Below are positions 52,374-60,844 of a stretch of 64,000 nucleotides of DNA, piece after piece. Below the pieces are notes generated by a model that saw nothing but the letters and a program-made list of their open reading frames with translations, did no database searches and was not told where the DNA came from. The DNA lies in the NCBI GenBank assembly GCA_020635255.1, contig JACKAC010000002.1, forward strand, positions 248,001 through 312,000. Reading direction: 5' to 3'. Within the stretch, counting starts at the first letter, position 1, and the number at the start of each line of letters is the position of its first letter. This DNA is from Ignavibacteriales bacterium (GTDB lineage: Bacteria; Bacteroidota; Ignavibacteria; Tepidaquicellales; Tepidaquicellaceae). The translations under genes and the position numbers were made by a program.

Positions 52374-53465
52374 ATGAAAAAGCTAAGATCATTAATAATT
52401 ATTCTGATACTAATGGCAGGAAGCACGGTCTTCTATTCCTGCGAGAGTAACGACAGCACTGTATATCCAACGGCTAATACTACTCCACCGCTGACGCTTT
52501 TACTGCCATCGAATAATTCGACCATTAATACTACGGGCGCGACATTCGACTGGACAGACCTGCCTAATGCAATTGCATACGGACTCCAGGTAGCGACGGA
52601 CGTGAATTTTACAAACCTCGCGATAGACAGTACGGGATTCACAGCTTCACGGGTAGACCTCGACAGCGGAAGGCTTGCTGATAATACGACATATTACTGG
52701 AGAGTGAGAGGTATCAGGACTGCAGATACGACCTCATGGACAAGCTCGAACAACTTCTCCGTGCAGGTAGCATCGGTATCGGCTAATAATAAAGTGCTGG
52801 TGGAGATGTTCACCAATACAAGCTGTATTCCATGCGTACAGGCTAACACATACCTGGACAAGATACAGAACCTCGAAGGAATTACAAATAATGATGCGGA
52901 CGTAGTAATGATAAGGTATCACTCAACGCTTTACCCGAACGACCCATTCTATTTGTTCAATACATCGGCTAATGATGCGAGACAAAGCTATTACAACGGT
53001 GGAATTTTTAATCCGTATGCGTTCCTGGATGGAACATTTATGGGTAATTACAGCTCGAGTGCATGGACATCTTTGATCAATAACAACTTTGGAACTCTGA
53101 CATCATATGCTTTTACCTACAATAACAGTTATAACACCAGCAACAGGCAGGGAACATTTAACGTGACTGTGAACCAGATAACGGGTACGCAGGTGGGTGA
53201 CCTAGTGATGCATGTGGCTGTAACGGAAGACGAGCTAATGTATAACGCTCCAAACGGTGAGACGGAATTTAATAATGTATTGAGGGATCTTCTGACACCG
53301 GGTACAGGTGAAATGGTCAATGTGTCGGCAGGCGGTTCGGCATCGTTTACATATAACTATACATTGAATTCACAGATAAACGATAACAACGCGCATATAA
53401 TAATGTTCCTGCAAAGCTCAGGTACGAAGCAGGTATATGCAGTAGAGATCGAAAAAATAAGATAA
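52374..53465 (+). CDS. Omp28-related lipoprotein with thioredoxin-like domain
   Basis: This 363-residue lipoprotein has the lipobox VFYSC with Cys23. Residues 40-130 form a fibronectin III-like domain (FDWTDLPNAIAYGLQVATD, TYYWRVRGI). Residues 140-363 form the Omp28-like region with a thioredoxin-type CxxC, VEMFTNTSCIPCVQ (Cys151 and Cys154), and a beta-rich C-terminus. Family members are outer-membrane lipoproteins of unknown exact role. The CxxC makes it a possible redox partner of the TlpA protein two genes upstream. Confidence 0.85.
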   Translation: MKKLRSLIIILILMAGSTVFYSCESNDSTVYPTANTTPPLTLLLPSNNSTINTTGATFDWTDLPNAIAYGLQVATDVNFTNLAIDSTGFTASRVDLDSGRLADNTTYYWRVRGIRTADTTSWTSSNNFSVQVASVSANNKVLVEMFTNTSCIPCVQANTYLDKIQNLEGITNNDADVVMIRYHSTLYPNDPFYLFNTSANDARQSYYNGGIFNPYAFLDGTFMGNYSSSAWTSLINNNFGTLTSYAFTYNNSYNTSNRQGTFNVTVNQITGTQVGDLVMHVAVTEDELMYNAPNGETEFNNVLRDLLTPGTGEMVNVSAGGSASFTYNYTLNSQINDNNAHIIMFLQSSGTKQVYAVEIEKIR

Positions 53466-53472
53466 GTTTATT

Positions 53473-53506
53473 GGGCTGGGGCTTACTTAGTGGTAAGCCT
53501 CAGTCC
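53473..53506. terminator. Long hairpin between convergent genes
   Basis: Bases 53473-53486 pair with 53493-53506 in a 14-base stem with two G-U pairs around a 6-base loop, between the Omp28 gene (stop 53465) and the convergent SMR gene (stop 53483). It overlaps the last codons of the SMR gene. No long T tract follows on either strand, so it is a weak or factor-assisted terminator at best. Confidence 0.45.
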
Positions 53507-53800
53507 AACTATCCCACCGATAATAAGCATTATAAAAAAGATCCGCACCAATTCTTTAGATTCCCCGAATAGTATCATTCCCAGGATCACTGTCCCAACA
53601 ACCCCTATGCCCGTCCACACAGCGTAACCGGTGCCGATAGGAATGTCTTTCACACCGAGAGCGAGGAAGTAGAAGCTCAGTATCATCGTGATCACGGTGA
53701 AGATAGTGGGACCAACCTTTGAAAGACCGTCGGAGTATTTGAGTCCGATCGCCCAGGATATCTCAAAGACACTCGCAATAAGTATATATATCCATGCCAT
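53483..53800 (-). CDS. SMR-family guanidinium exporter (SugE/Gdx-like)
   Basis: This 105-residue protein with four membrane helices has the Gdx/SugE form of the small multidrug resistance family. Glu13 lies in the first helix, followed by WAIGLKYSDG, the specific mark of guanidinium exporters, and YAVWTGIGVVGTVILG in helix 3. Characterised members exchange guanidinium for protons. EmrE-type multidrug pumps lack the KYSDG motif. No guanidine riboswitch is evident in the 27 bases separating it from comM, so its control is not by the usual riboswitch. Confidence 0.9.
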   Translation of the reverse strand: MAWIYILIASVFEISWAIGLKYSDGLSKVGPTIFTVITMILSFYFLALGVKDIPIGTGYAVWTGIGVVGTVILGMILFGESKELVRIFFIMLIIGGIVGLRLTTK

Positions 53801-53827
53801 AATGAATAGATTTGATTAGTTAATAGG

Positions 53828-55357
53828 TTAGGAAAGCCAGTTGGTTCTGTCCAGGCTCCTGTATTGAATAGCTTCGCTGATGTGAGCCGGAAGTATGTTC
53901 TCTTCACCGGCGAGGTCAGCGATAGTACGGCTTACTTTTAAGATGCGGTCATAGGCACGTGCAGACAGCCCGAGTTTATTTATTGCCATTTTCATAAGAT
54001 TCTCACAGTCGGCATCGACACGGCAGAAATTTTTGATCTCCTTTGAGCTCATATGTGCATTCGCATAAATTCCTTTGAGATCGCGGTACCGGGCATTCTG
54101 GATCTCTCTTGCCTGAGTGACTCTCTCCCGGACAACGGAGGAAGGCTCTCCTTCGGCTTTGCTCGACAGCTCTTCATATTTCACGGGATTGACGTGAACA
54201 TGGATGTCTATTCTATCCAGTATAGGTCCGGAGATCTTTGCGAGGTGTTTTTGGATCTCGTATTCGGAATACATCTCCATTTCTTTCGCGGTGCCCGCGG
54301 GAGTGGGATTCATCGCGGCTACGAACATAAAATTGCACGGATACTGCACGGTGATCTTTGAGCGGGAAATGGTAACGTTCCTATCTTCCAGGGGCTGCCG
54401 CATGACTTCGAGTACGTTCTTTTTAAACTCCGTGAGCTCGTCAAGGAAAAGTACACCATTATGCGCGAATGATATCTCACCGGGCTTTGCGTTAGGACCG
54501 CCACCGACAAGTGAGACGTCGCTCGCAGTATGGTGCGGAGAACGAAACGGTCTAGTCGAAATAATCGATGCATCGGACGGTATCATTCCGGCTATAGAGT
54601 GAATCTTCGTTGTTTCGAGCGCTTCCTCAAGCGTGAGCGGTGGGAGTATAGTCGGGAGACGTTTCGCTATCATGGATTTTCCTGAGCCGGGGAGACCGAT
54701 CATGATTATATTGTGTGCTCCGGCGGCGGCGACCTCCATAGCGCGCTTTACTTCAGCCTGTCCTTTTACATCGGAAAAATCCACAAGATATTTATGATGA
54801 TCATCGAAAAGCTTTTTGGCGTCTATATTAATAGGCGATACAGAAATGTCACCGTTAATGAACTGTATAACCTCGTTCAGTGTTTCGAACGGGTAAACTT
54901 CTATGCCCTCGACAATGCCGGCTTCCTGCGCATTTTCAACAGGAAGAATAATACCTTTAAATCCGTTCTTTTTAGCTTCGATGGTAATGGGTAATACACC
55001 GGGTATCTTACGAAGTTTTCCGTCGAGAGAGAGTTCGCCGATAAATAGGTAATCAGCAATGCTTCCCGGATCCACCTGACCGGTTTCGCTTAGTATGCCT
55101 ACGGCTATAGGCAGATCGAACCCCGAACCTTCTTTTCTTATGTCAGCGGGAGATAGATTTACGGTGTATTTTTTAACGGGGAAATGAAACCCGGAATTTT
55201 TGATTGCGGCGGCAACACGCTCACGTGATTCTTTTACGGCGCTGTCCGGCAGTCCAACTATAGCAAAGCTAAATAATCCTCTGTCGATGTGAGTTTCAAC
55301 TCTTACAACAAAGGCATCAACTCCATATGTGGTGGCAGTAAGGACTTCGGAGATCAT
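53828..55357 (-). CDS. comM: YifB/ComM family Mg-chelatase-like AAA ATPase
   Basis: This 509-residue protein of the YifB/ComM family has an N-terminal Lon-protease-like domain (about 1-170, GLPDSAVKESRERV, PVKKYTVNLSPADIRKEG, and GSGFDLPIAVGIL) without the protease site. The AAA+ domain has Walker A GLPGSGKSMIAKRLP near residue 218 and Walker B VLFLDELTEF near 303. The C-terminal Mg-chelatase lid has CRVDADCENLM. In naturally competent bacteria ComM helps branch migration during integration of incoming DNA. It is present in non-competent ones as well. One base separates it from der. Confidence 0.92.
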   Translation of the reverse strand: MISEVLTATTYGVDAFVVRVETHIDRGLFSFAIVGLPDSAVKESRERVAAAIKNSGFHFPVKKYTVNLSPADIRKEGSGFDLPIAVGILSETGQVDPGSIADYLFIGELSLDGKLRKIPGVLPITIEAKKNGFKGIILPVENAQEAGIVEGIEVYPFETLNEVIQFINGDISVSPINIDAKKLFDDHHKYLVDFSDVKGQAEVKRAMEVAAAGAHNIIMIGLPGSGKSMIAKRLPTILPPLTLEEALETTKIHSIAGMIPSDASIISTRPFRSPHHTASDVSLVGGGPNAKPGEISFAHNGVLFLDELTEFKKNVLEVMRQPLEDRNVTISRSKITVQYPCNFMFVAAMNPTPAGTAKEMEMYSEYEIQKHLAKISGPILDRIDIHVHVNPVKYEELSSKAEGEPSSVVRERVTQAREIQNARYRDLKGIYANAHMSSKEIKNFCRVDADCENLMKMAINKLGLSARAYDRILKVSRTIADLAGEENILPAHISEAIQYRSLDRTNWLS

Positions 55358-55358
55358 G

Positions 55359-56726
55359 TTAGTTTTTCTTTTTAAATATCATTCCTATAGGGACGCCTTC
55401 AAATCCGAACTTACTTCTGAGCTTTTTTTCAAGAAATCGTTTATAGCTTTCCTTGACCATTTTAGGTTCGTTACAAAAGAAAGCGAATACCGGAGGAGCG
55501 GATTTGACCTGTGTGATATAATTTATTTTGAGCTCTTTGCCCCGCGCAGACGGATGCGGTGTATTCTTAATCTCTTTTTGCAGTTCTTCATTCAGCTCGC
55601 TGGTCTTAATTTCACGTTTCCGTTCGTTGTAAATGATTACAGCTTCTTCGAGTACTTTATGTATGCGTTGTTTTGTGAGCGCAGAGATGAAAATTATTTT
55701 AAGGAAGTTATACGTTTTAAGGTGATCATTGATTTTATCTCTAATAATCTCGGCAGTCTTTTCATCTTTCTCCACAAGGTCCCATTTATTGATTACAAGG
55801 AGAAGGCCTTTTTTATAGTAAAGAACTTCCTCAATGATATTTACATCCTGTTTATCCAGTTTGAAAACCGCGAGTTTAATATCGGAGGCATCGGAAAGAG
55901 CTTCCATTATTTCTGTTGCATCAATAACGAGTATCGCTACGTCACACCTCTGAATAGATTTAAACGTGCGCATGGTGGAGTAAAACTCAAGAGATTCGTT
56001 CCTTTTTATTTTACTCTTTTTTCTGAGTCCTGCAGTATCGATGAGAACTACATCTTCCCCGTGGTATTTTAAAATTGAATCGATCGAGTCTCTCGTTGTG
56101 CCGGGAATATCTGTGACAATGTTCCGATCTTCTTTCAGGAGGGCATTTACCAGTGAAGATTTGCCGGCGTTGGGTTTCCCGACCACAGCGAACTTCATCC
56201 GGTCGTCCTCCTCCTCCGGCTCGGTCGAGGGAATGTCTTCTGTAAGTATGTCGAGAAGTTCGGCGACATTTCTGCCGGTATTTGCAGCAATAGGTATTGG
56301 TTCTCCCAATCCAAGAGAAAAGAATTCGGGAGCGTTAAGATCGCGTTTATCGTTATCGGCTTTATTAGCGGCGAGTATGATCGGTTTATCCCCGTCATAT
56401 TTTCTGAGCATATTGGCAATTTCTCTGTCTATGGGATGGAGCCCGTTCGCTGCATCCACAACGAACAATATTTTATCGGCTTCATCGAGCGCAATACCTA
56501 TCTGTTCACGGATGGCTTTCTCGAATTTCTCGTCCGTGTCGGGTACAAACCCTCCGGTGTCAATCAGGAAGAATTTTTTTCCCAGCCATTCAGCTTCGCC
56601 GGAATTCCTATCTCGCGTGACTCCGCTGGTCGGGTGTACAATTGCAATTCTTTTCCCGATTATTTTATTGAAAAGAGTTGATTTGCCGACATTAGGGCGC
56701 CCTACAATTGCTATTACATTTTTCAT
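55359..56726 (-). CDS. der: Ribosome-associated GTPase Der (EngA)
   Basis: This 455-residue essential GTPase assists 50S subunit assembly. It has two G domains in tandem. The first starts with GRPNVGKST (residues 8-16) and contains DTGGF and NKAD. The second starts with GKPNAGKSS near residue 182 and contains DTAGLRKKS and NKWD. The C-terminal KH-like domain ends with GFEGVPIGMIFKKKN. All motifs are complete and the length is normal. Long open frames on the opposite strand here are antisense shadows. Confidence 0.96.
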   Translation of the reverse strand: MKNVIAIVGRPNVGKSTLFNKIIGKRIAIVHPTSGVTRDRNSGEAEWLGKKFFLIDTGGFVPDTDEKFEKAIREQIGIALDEADKILFVVDAANGLHPIDREIANMLRKYDGDKPIILAANKADNDKRDLNAPEFFSLGLGEPIPIAANTGRNVAELLDILTEDIPSTEPEEEDDRMKFAVVGKPNAGKSSLVNALLKEDRNIVTDIPGTTRDSIDSILKYHGEDVVLIDTAGLRKKSKIKRNESLEFYSTMRTFKSIQRCDVAILVIDATEIMEALSDASDIKLAVFKLDKQDVNIIEEVLYYKKGLLLVINKWDLVEKDEKTAEIIRDKINDHLKTYNFLKIIFISALTKQRIHKVLEEAVIIYNERKREIKTSELNEELQKEIKNTPHPSARGKELKINYITQVKSAPPVFAFFCNEPKMVKESYKRFLEKKLRSKFGFEGVPIGMIFKKKN

Positions 56727-56789
56727 GTGAGGGAAATTACTCCGATTACATTAAAATAGAAATGTATAAGGAAAACTTTTTGAGGGGTT

Positions 56790-58697
56790 TTAGAGGCGGA
56801 ATTGGACGCCGACCTCCATTACCTGGTCAGCGGGAATATTAAAGTACTTAGTAGCGGATTCCGCATTAGAATATAGGGCAACGAATAATCTCTTTCTCCA
56901 GTTCTTATAAGTGGATTTACCTTCAAGGAGAAGAGTTTCTCTTCCAAGGAAGAAGGATGTCTTTTCAATGTCAATATTCATTCCGCGGGATCTTAAATGT
57001 TCGACAATGCGCGGTACATCCGCCGAATCCTTAAATCCGTGAGTAACGACTACTCTGTGGAATCCTTCTGCCAGTTCCTCTATCTGGAATGAATCTTCAA
57101 ATTTGACATGCGGTACTACGTCTGATTTGAGTGTGAGAATAACTATCTGCTTATGAAGGATCTTATTGTGCTTAAGGTTGATTAAAAGCGCAGGAGGAAT
57201 ACCACGGGGGTTGCTCCACATATATATACCTGTGCCGGGAATCGCAACCTGCCTAATGCTGAGCACGTCTGGGATAATCTCCTGTATAGGAAGAGTGTCA
57301 CCTTTGATCTTTTCACCGACATATTTCCGCATATGGAACCATGTTTCCATAATAATGAAAATTACAAATCCTATCAGCAATGGCACCCATCCACCGTCGA
57401 AGAATTTTAGGATATTTGCGCCAAAGAATGAAATGTCTATTACAAAGAAGAATATTGTCAATGGTATAGCAATGAACAAGCTCCATTTCCAAATGTTCCG
57501 CATAGCTGAGAACGCAAGTAATGTGGTGATAGCCATTGTAGAAGTGACGGCAATACCATATGCGGCAGCGAGGTTACCGGATGTTTTAAATGCCAGAATT
57601 AATAAAGCCGTACAGACAAACAGCATCCAATTGATCTTTGGAATGTATATCTGCCCGCGCTCTTCCTCAGATGTATGTAAAACTCTCATTCTGGGAAGGT
57701 AGCCGAGCTGTAAAGCCTGGAATGTAAGCGAAAATGCTCCCGATATAACCGCCTGAGATGCGATAACAGTTGCGCATGTAGCCAGTATAACCATTGGTAT
57801 TAAAGCCCATTCAGGGGCAAGATAGTAGAACGGATTCTCTATGAATTCAGGGTGGCTGATCAAAAGCGCGCCTTGTCCGAAGTAATTGAGCAGGAGACTG
57901 GGCAGAGCTACAGTAAACCATGCCAGTCTTATAGGAAACCTTCCGAAATGTCCCATGTCTGCATAGAGAGCTTCACCACCGGTTACTACCAGGAATATTA
58001 CGCCCAAAATCACAAATCCTTCAAAGCCGTTTTCAGCAAAAAACTGAACAGCGTAAACCGGGTTAACTGCTTGCAGAATTTCCGGTACCTGAGCTATTTC
58101 GACAGATCCGAGTATAGCCAAAACAATGAACCAAACTAAGGTAACCGGTCCGAATATTCTTCCTACACCCCCTGTTCCTCTTTTTTGAAGTGAAAATAAG
58201 GCAAAAAGTATAAGCAGTGTTAGTGGTATTATGTAAGGGTCAAACTGATGTGTAACAATTCCAAGTCCCTCCACGGCACTAAGCACGGAAATAGCCGGAG
58301 TGATCACACCGTCACCATAAAGCAATGCTGCTCCGAATAACCCGAGCGCCATAATAAGACCGGCAGCTTTTGATTTTGACCTAACCAGCTCCATAAGAGC
58401 AAGTATGCCTCCCTCGCCGTCATTATCTGCACGGAGGATTATGATAAGGTATTTAAATGAGATTATAATTATCAGCGCCCAGAATATTAACGACAATATG
58501 CCGTAAACATTCGGGACTGAGAGCTCTATAGAAAGGTCGCCATTAAAACATTCTCTGAATGCATAGAGAGGACTGGTTCCAATGTCGCCGTATACAACTC
58601 CAATAGCAGATAGTGTTAGAAGAAGAAGATAAGATGTTGTTTTCTTCTTATGAGGAGAATGATGATCTATTTTTGAACTGTCTGAGTGTTCAGCCAT
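56790..58697 (-). CDS. kup: Low-affinity potassium transporter Kup
   Basis: This 635-residue secondary transporter takes up K+ with protons. I start it at the ATG at 58697 (MAEHSDSSK). An upstream GTG at 58724 would add 9 residues but no conserved sequence. About twelve membrane helices follow the signature GVVYGDIGTSPLYAFRECF (quoted in part: YGDIGTSPLYA, near residue 32). FGAALLYGDGVITPAISVLSAVEG (part: YGDGVITPAIS) lies near 110. The hydrophilic C-terminal domain of about 170 residues, ending GVQFRL, is typical. It has its own upstream region, divergent from the exchanger gene. Confidence 0.94.
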   Translation of the reverse strand: MAEHSDSSKIDHHSPHKKKTTSYLLLLTLSAIGVVYGDIGTSPLYAFRECFNGDLSIELSVPNVYGILSLIFWALIIIISFKYLIIILRADNDGEGGILALMELVRSKSKAAGLIMALGLFGAALLYGDGVITPAISVLSAVEGLGIVTHQFDPYIIPLTLLILFALFSLQKRGTGGVGRIFGPVTLVWFIVLAILGSVEIAQVPEILQAVNPVYAVQFFAENGFEGFVILGVIFLVVTGGEALYADMGHFGRFPIRLAWFTVALPSLLLNYFGQGALLISHPEFIENPFYYLAPEWALIPMVILATCATVIASQAVISGAFSLTFQALQLGYLPRMRVLHTSEEERGQIYIPKINWMLFVCTALLILAFKTSGNLAAAYGIAVTSTMAITTLLAFSAMRNIWKWSLFIAIPLTIFFFVIDISFFGANILKFFDGGWVPLLIGFVIFIIMETWFHMRKYVGEKIKGDTLPIQEIIPDVLSIRQVAIPGTGIYMWSNPRGIPPALLINLKHNKILHKQIVILTLKSDVVPHVKFEDSFQIEELAEGFHRVVVTHGFKDSADVPRIVEHLRSRGMNIDIEKTSFFLGRETLLLEGKSTYKNWRKRLFVALYSNAESATKYFNIPADQVMEVGVQFRL

Positions 58698-58839
58698 TTT
58701 AAATAAGCTTACCGGAAAACACACCGTCTGCTAATTATACAAAAATACAATATACTTAATTTAAAACAGCATAAAAATTATTCCTTTGTAAAAGCTGGAT
58801 TCTAAAATTCTATTAATATATTATTTCTTTAAAGAATTA

Positions 58840-58859
58840 ACTATTTTACGCAAAATAGT
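58840..58859. promoter_or_regulatory. Inverted repeat ACTATTTT-acgc-AAAATAGT at a start codon
   Basis: An 8-base perfect inverted repeat (58840-58847 and 58852-58859) with a 4-base loop ends 3 bases ahead of the ATG at 58863. In RNA it would fold a hairpin where a ribosome binds. In DNA it could be an operator in the kup/exchanger divergent gap. No Shine-Dalgarno site is present. Confidence 0.45.
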
Positions 58860-58862
58860 AGA

Positions 58863-59822
58863 ATGCTGGTATACTTTCTATTTGTAATTGGTTTTGTAAT
58901 AATGATCAAGGGAGCTGACGTTTTAGTGGATGGTTCAGCTTCACTAGCAAAGAAATTTAATATTTCGAATCTTGTTATCGGATTGACGGTTGTAGCATTT
59001 GGCACATCCGCGCCTGAACTGGTTGTGAACGTTATCGCGAGCTTTAGCGGAAATACGGATATTGCAATAGGAAATATACTCGGCAGTAACATTGCAAACA
59101 TTCTTCTCATACTTGGCGTCTCATCTATTATTTATCCTCTCACCGTTCATAAAAACACCGTTAGGAAAGAAATCCCGTACAGCCTGGTGGTAGCAGTTGT
59201 ATTAGGCTTTCTGGTAGGTGATATTTTTATCGATAATGCGCCTCATGCGATGCTAACCAGGGTCGATGGGATAATACTAATCTTGTTCTTTGGGGGATTC
59301 CTCTACTATACGTATAGGCTCTCCAAAGAGGAAAACGAGAGTCCTATCGATACAGAGATAAAAGAAATGGGGATTGGAAAGAGTATTATTTTTGTCCTTC
59401 TGGGTTTGGTGGGTTTGGTATTGGGAGGTAATTGGATCGTAGAAGGAGCAGTAGTAATTGCGACTAGTCTGGGTATGAGCCAATCTTTTATCGGATTAAC
59501 AATTGTTGCGATTGGGACATCGCTCCCTGAGCTCGCAACATCGGCGGTCGCGGCATATAAACGAAATACAGACATCGCGATCGGTAATGTTGTTGGATCG
59601 AATATTTTTAACATAACTTGGATACTGGGTGTAAGCTCGATCATCAATCCTCTTGTTTTCAGCGCGCACAATATTGTCGATCTGGGCATTGTGGTGATCG
59701 TTACCGCTATTTTAATACTATCAATATTTGTGGGAAAGAGGTATTCTATCCGAAGGGGAGAGGGTATAATTTTCCTTATTCTTTATGCCGCGTATATAGT
59801 ATTCCTCATATATCAAGGTTAA
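58863..59822 (+). CDS. Calcium/sodium antiporter (CaCA family)
   Basis: This 319-residue exchanger is made of two inverted repeats. The first has GTSAPELVVN (near residue 48) and GNILGSNIANILL. The second has GTSLPELATS (near 220) and GNVVGSNIFNI, the alpha-repeat motifs that bind Ca2+ and Na+. Ten membrane helices are visible. The family (YrbG, CaxA, NCX relatives) exports Ca2+ using the sodium gradient, sometimes with K+. Sequence alone does not settle K+ dependence. It lies divergent to kup and alone on its strand. Confidence 0.92.
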   Translation: MLVYFLFVIGFVIMIKGADVLVDGSASLAKKFNISNLVIGLTVVAFGTSAPELVVNVIASFSGNTDIAIGNILGSNIANILLILGVSSIIYPLTVHKNTVRKEIPYSLVVAVVLGFLVGDIFIDNAPHAMLTRVDGIILILFFGGFLYYTYRLSKEENESPIDTEIKEMGIGKSIIFVLLGLVGLVLGGNWIVEGAVVIATSLGMSQSFIGLTIVAIGTSLPELATSAVAAYKRNTDIAIGNVVGSNIFNITWILGVSSIINPLVFSAHNIVDLGIVVIVTAILILSIFVGKRYSIRRGEGIIFLILYAAYIVFLIYQG

Positions 59823-59911
59823 TTTAGTATTGATAATACTGGATTTATCACCCCATAACTTAACCTGAAGTATTTCCGTAATATATTTATACTACTTTTC
59901 CTCCGAATTTC

Positions 59912-59941
59912 TGTCACAGTCAATGATTTTTTGTGTCTAAT
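59912..59941 (+). promoter_or_regulatory. Candidate ECF-type promoter TGTCAC-N16-TGTCTAAT
   Basis: TGTCAC at 59912-59917 and TGTCTAAT at 59934-59941 are 16 bases apart and 17 bases ahead of the ATG of an ECF sigma factor gene. ECF promoters commonly have a GTC-containing -10 box and a spacing like this, and ECF factors usually transcribe their own gene. The TTGACA/TAnnTTTG form is absent here. Self-regulation is inference. Confidence 0.4.
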
Positions 59942-59958
59942 AAAAGAAAAGAATCATT

Positions 59959-60843
59959 ATGCAAAACCCTCTATCAGACAGCTACTTCCCGGAAACGCCG
60001 GACGAGGATCTTATCAAACAGGCGATCGAAGGCGATAAAAAATCTCTCGAACAGCTGATTATACGTCACCAGGACTGGATCTACAATATTGCGCTCAGGA
60101 TGCTGCATAGCCCAGAGGACGCAAAAGATGTATTACAGGAGACCCTTATCAAAATAGTGACAAAATTGTCACAATTCAGGTACGAGAGTAGCTTCCGAAC
60201 CTGGGCGTACAGGATTGTGGTAAATCATATACTTAATACCAAGAGAAGCTATGGTGAGACAACCCACACTGACAATTTTGATCAATACTCATATTTAATT
60301 AATACAGCTCCGGATGCTAATATGCCGGAATATCTTACTCCTTATGAAAGGCGCGCTACGGTAGAGGAAGTAATGATCAGTTGTATGTTTGGTATGTTAT
60401 TGTGTTTAGACCGGGAGCAGAGGATGATTTTCGTTTTAGGTTCCGTGCTGAGTGCTTCGGACACTATAGGCGCTGAGATAATGGAGATAAGTAAAGATAA
60501 TTTCCGCCAGCGGCTTTCCAGAGCAAGAAAAGATCTTTATAATTTTATGACCAATCAGTGCGGGCTTGTAGATAAGAAAAATCCCTGCCGGTGTTCGAAG
60601 AAAACGAAAGTGTTAATCGATTCCGGGTACGTAGATCCGAAAAACACAAAATTCTTTAAAGAGAAGTATTATTCAATAAGTTTAATGGCAGAAGAGAAAA
60701 GGACCGAGCTACAGGAATTTATGGATGATAAGTGTGAAAAGCTTTTTAGGGATCATCCGTTTTATCATTCCACGGAAGCTGCCATAGTGATAAAGGACTT
60801 ATTCGACAGAGATGAATTCAAAAAAATATTTAATTTCAACTAA
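59959..60843 (+). CDS. ECF-family RNA polymerase sigma factor with Cys-containing C-terminal extension
   Basis: This 294-residue protein has sigma-2 (about 15-95: IEGDKKSLEQLIIRHQDWIYNIALRML, HSPEDAKDVLQETLIKI, FRTWAYRIVVNHILN; quoted in parts) and sigma-4 (about 130-200: LDREQRMIFVLGSVLSASDTIGAEIM, ISKDNFRQRLSRARKDL; quoted in parts). It then continues about 95 residues beyond the normal ECF end with NQCGLVDKKNPCRCSKKTK, whose clustered Cys residues may bind zinc, and a helical tail. No anti-sigma factor gene is next to it, so the extension may be the sensor or control part. The following gene, a secreted beta-helix protein, starts one base after its stop and is co-transcribed. Confidence 0.87.
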   Translation: MQNPLSDSYFPETPDEDLIKQAIEGDKKSLEQLIIRHQDWIYNIALRMLHSPEDAKDVLQETLIKIVTKLSQFRYESSFRTWAYRIVVNHILNTKRSYGETTHTDNFDQYSYLINTAPDANMPEYLTPYERRATVEEVMISCMFGMLLCLDREQRMIFVLGSVLSASDTIGAEIMEISKDNFRQRLSRARKDLYNFMTNQCGLVDKKNPCRCSKKTKVLIDSGYVDPKNTKFFKEKYYSISLMAEEKRTELQEFMDDKCEKLFRDHPFYHSTEAAIVIKDLFDRDEFKKIFNFN

Positions 60844-60844
60844 T

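Noticed and set aside
53801..53827. Guanidine riboswitch ahead of the Gdx-like gene
   Set aside because: Only 27 bases separate it from comM, too short for a known guanidine riboswitch.
55329..56730. Long open frames opposite der (247 and 229 codons)
   Set aside because: They lie fully antisense to der, which has all GTPase motifs, and their translations have no recognisable domain or start signal.
58698..58724. GTG start for kup adding 9 residues
   Set aside because: The extension is not family-like. The ATG at 58697 gives a normal N-terminus.
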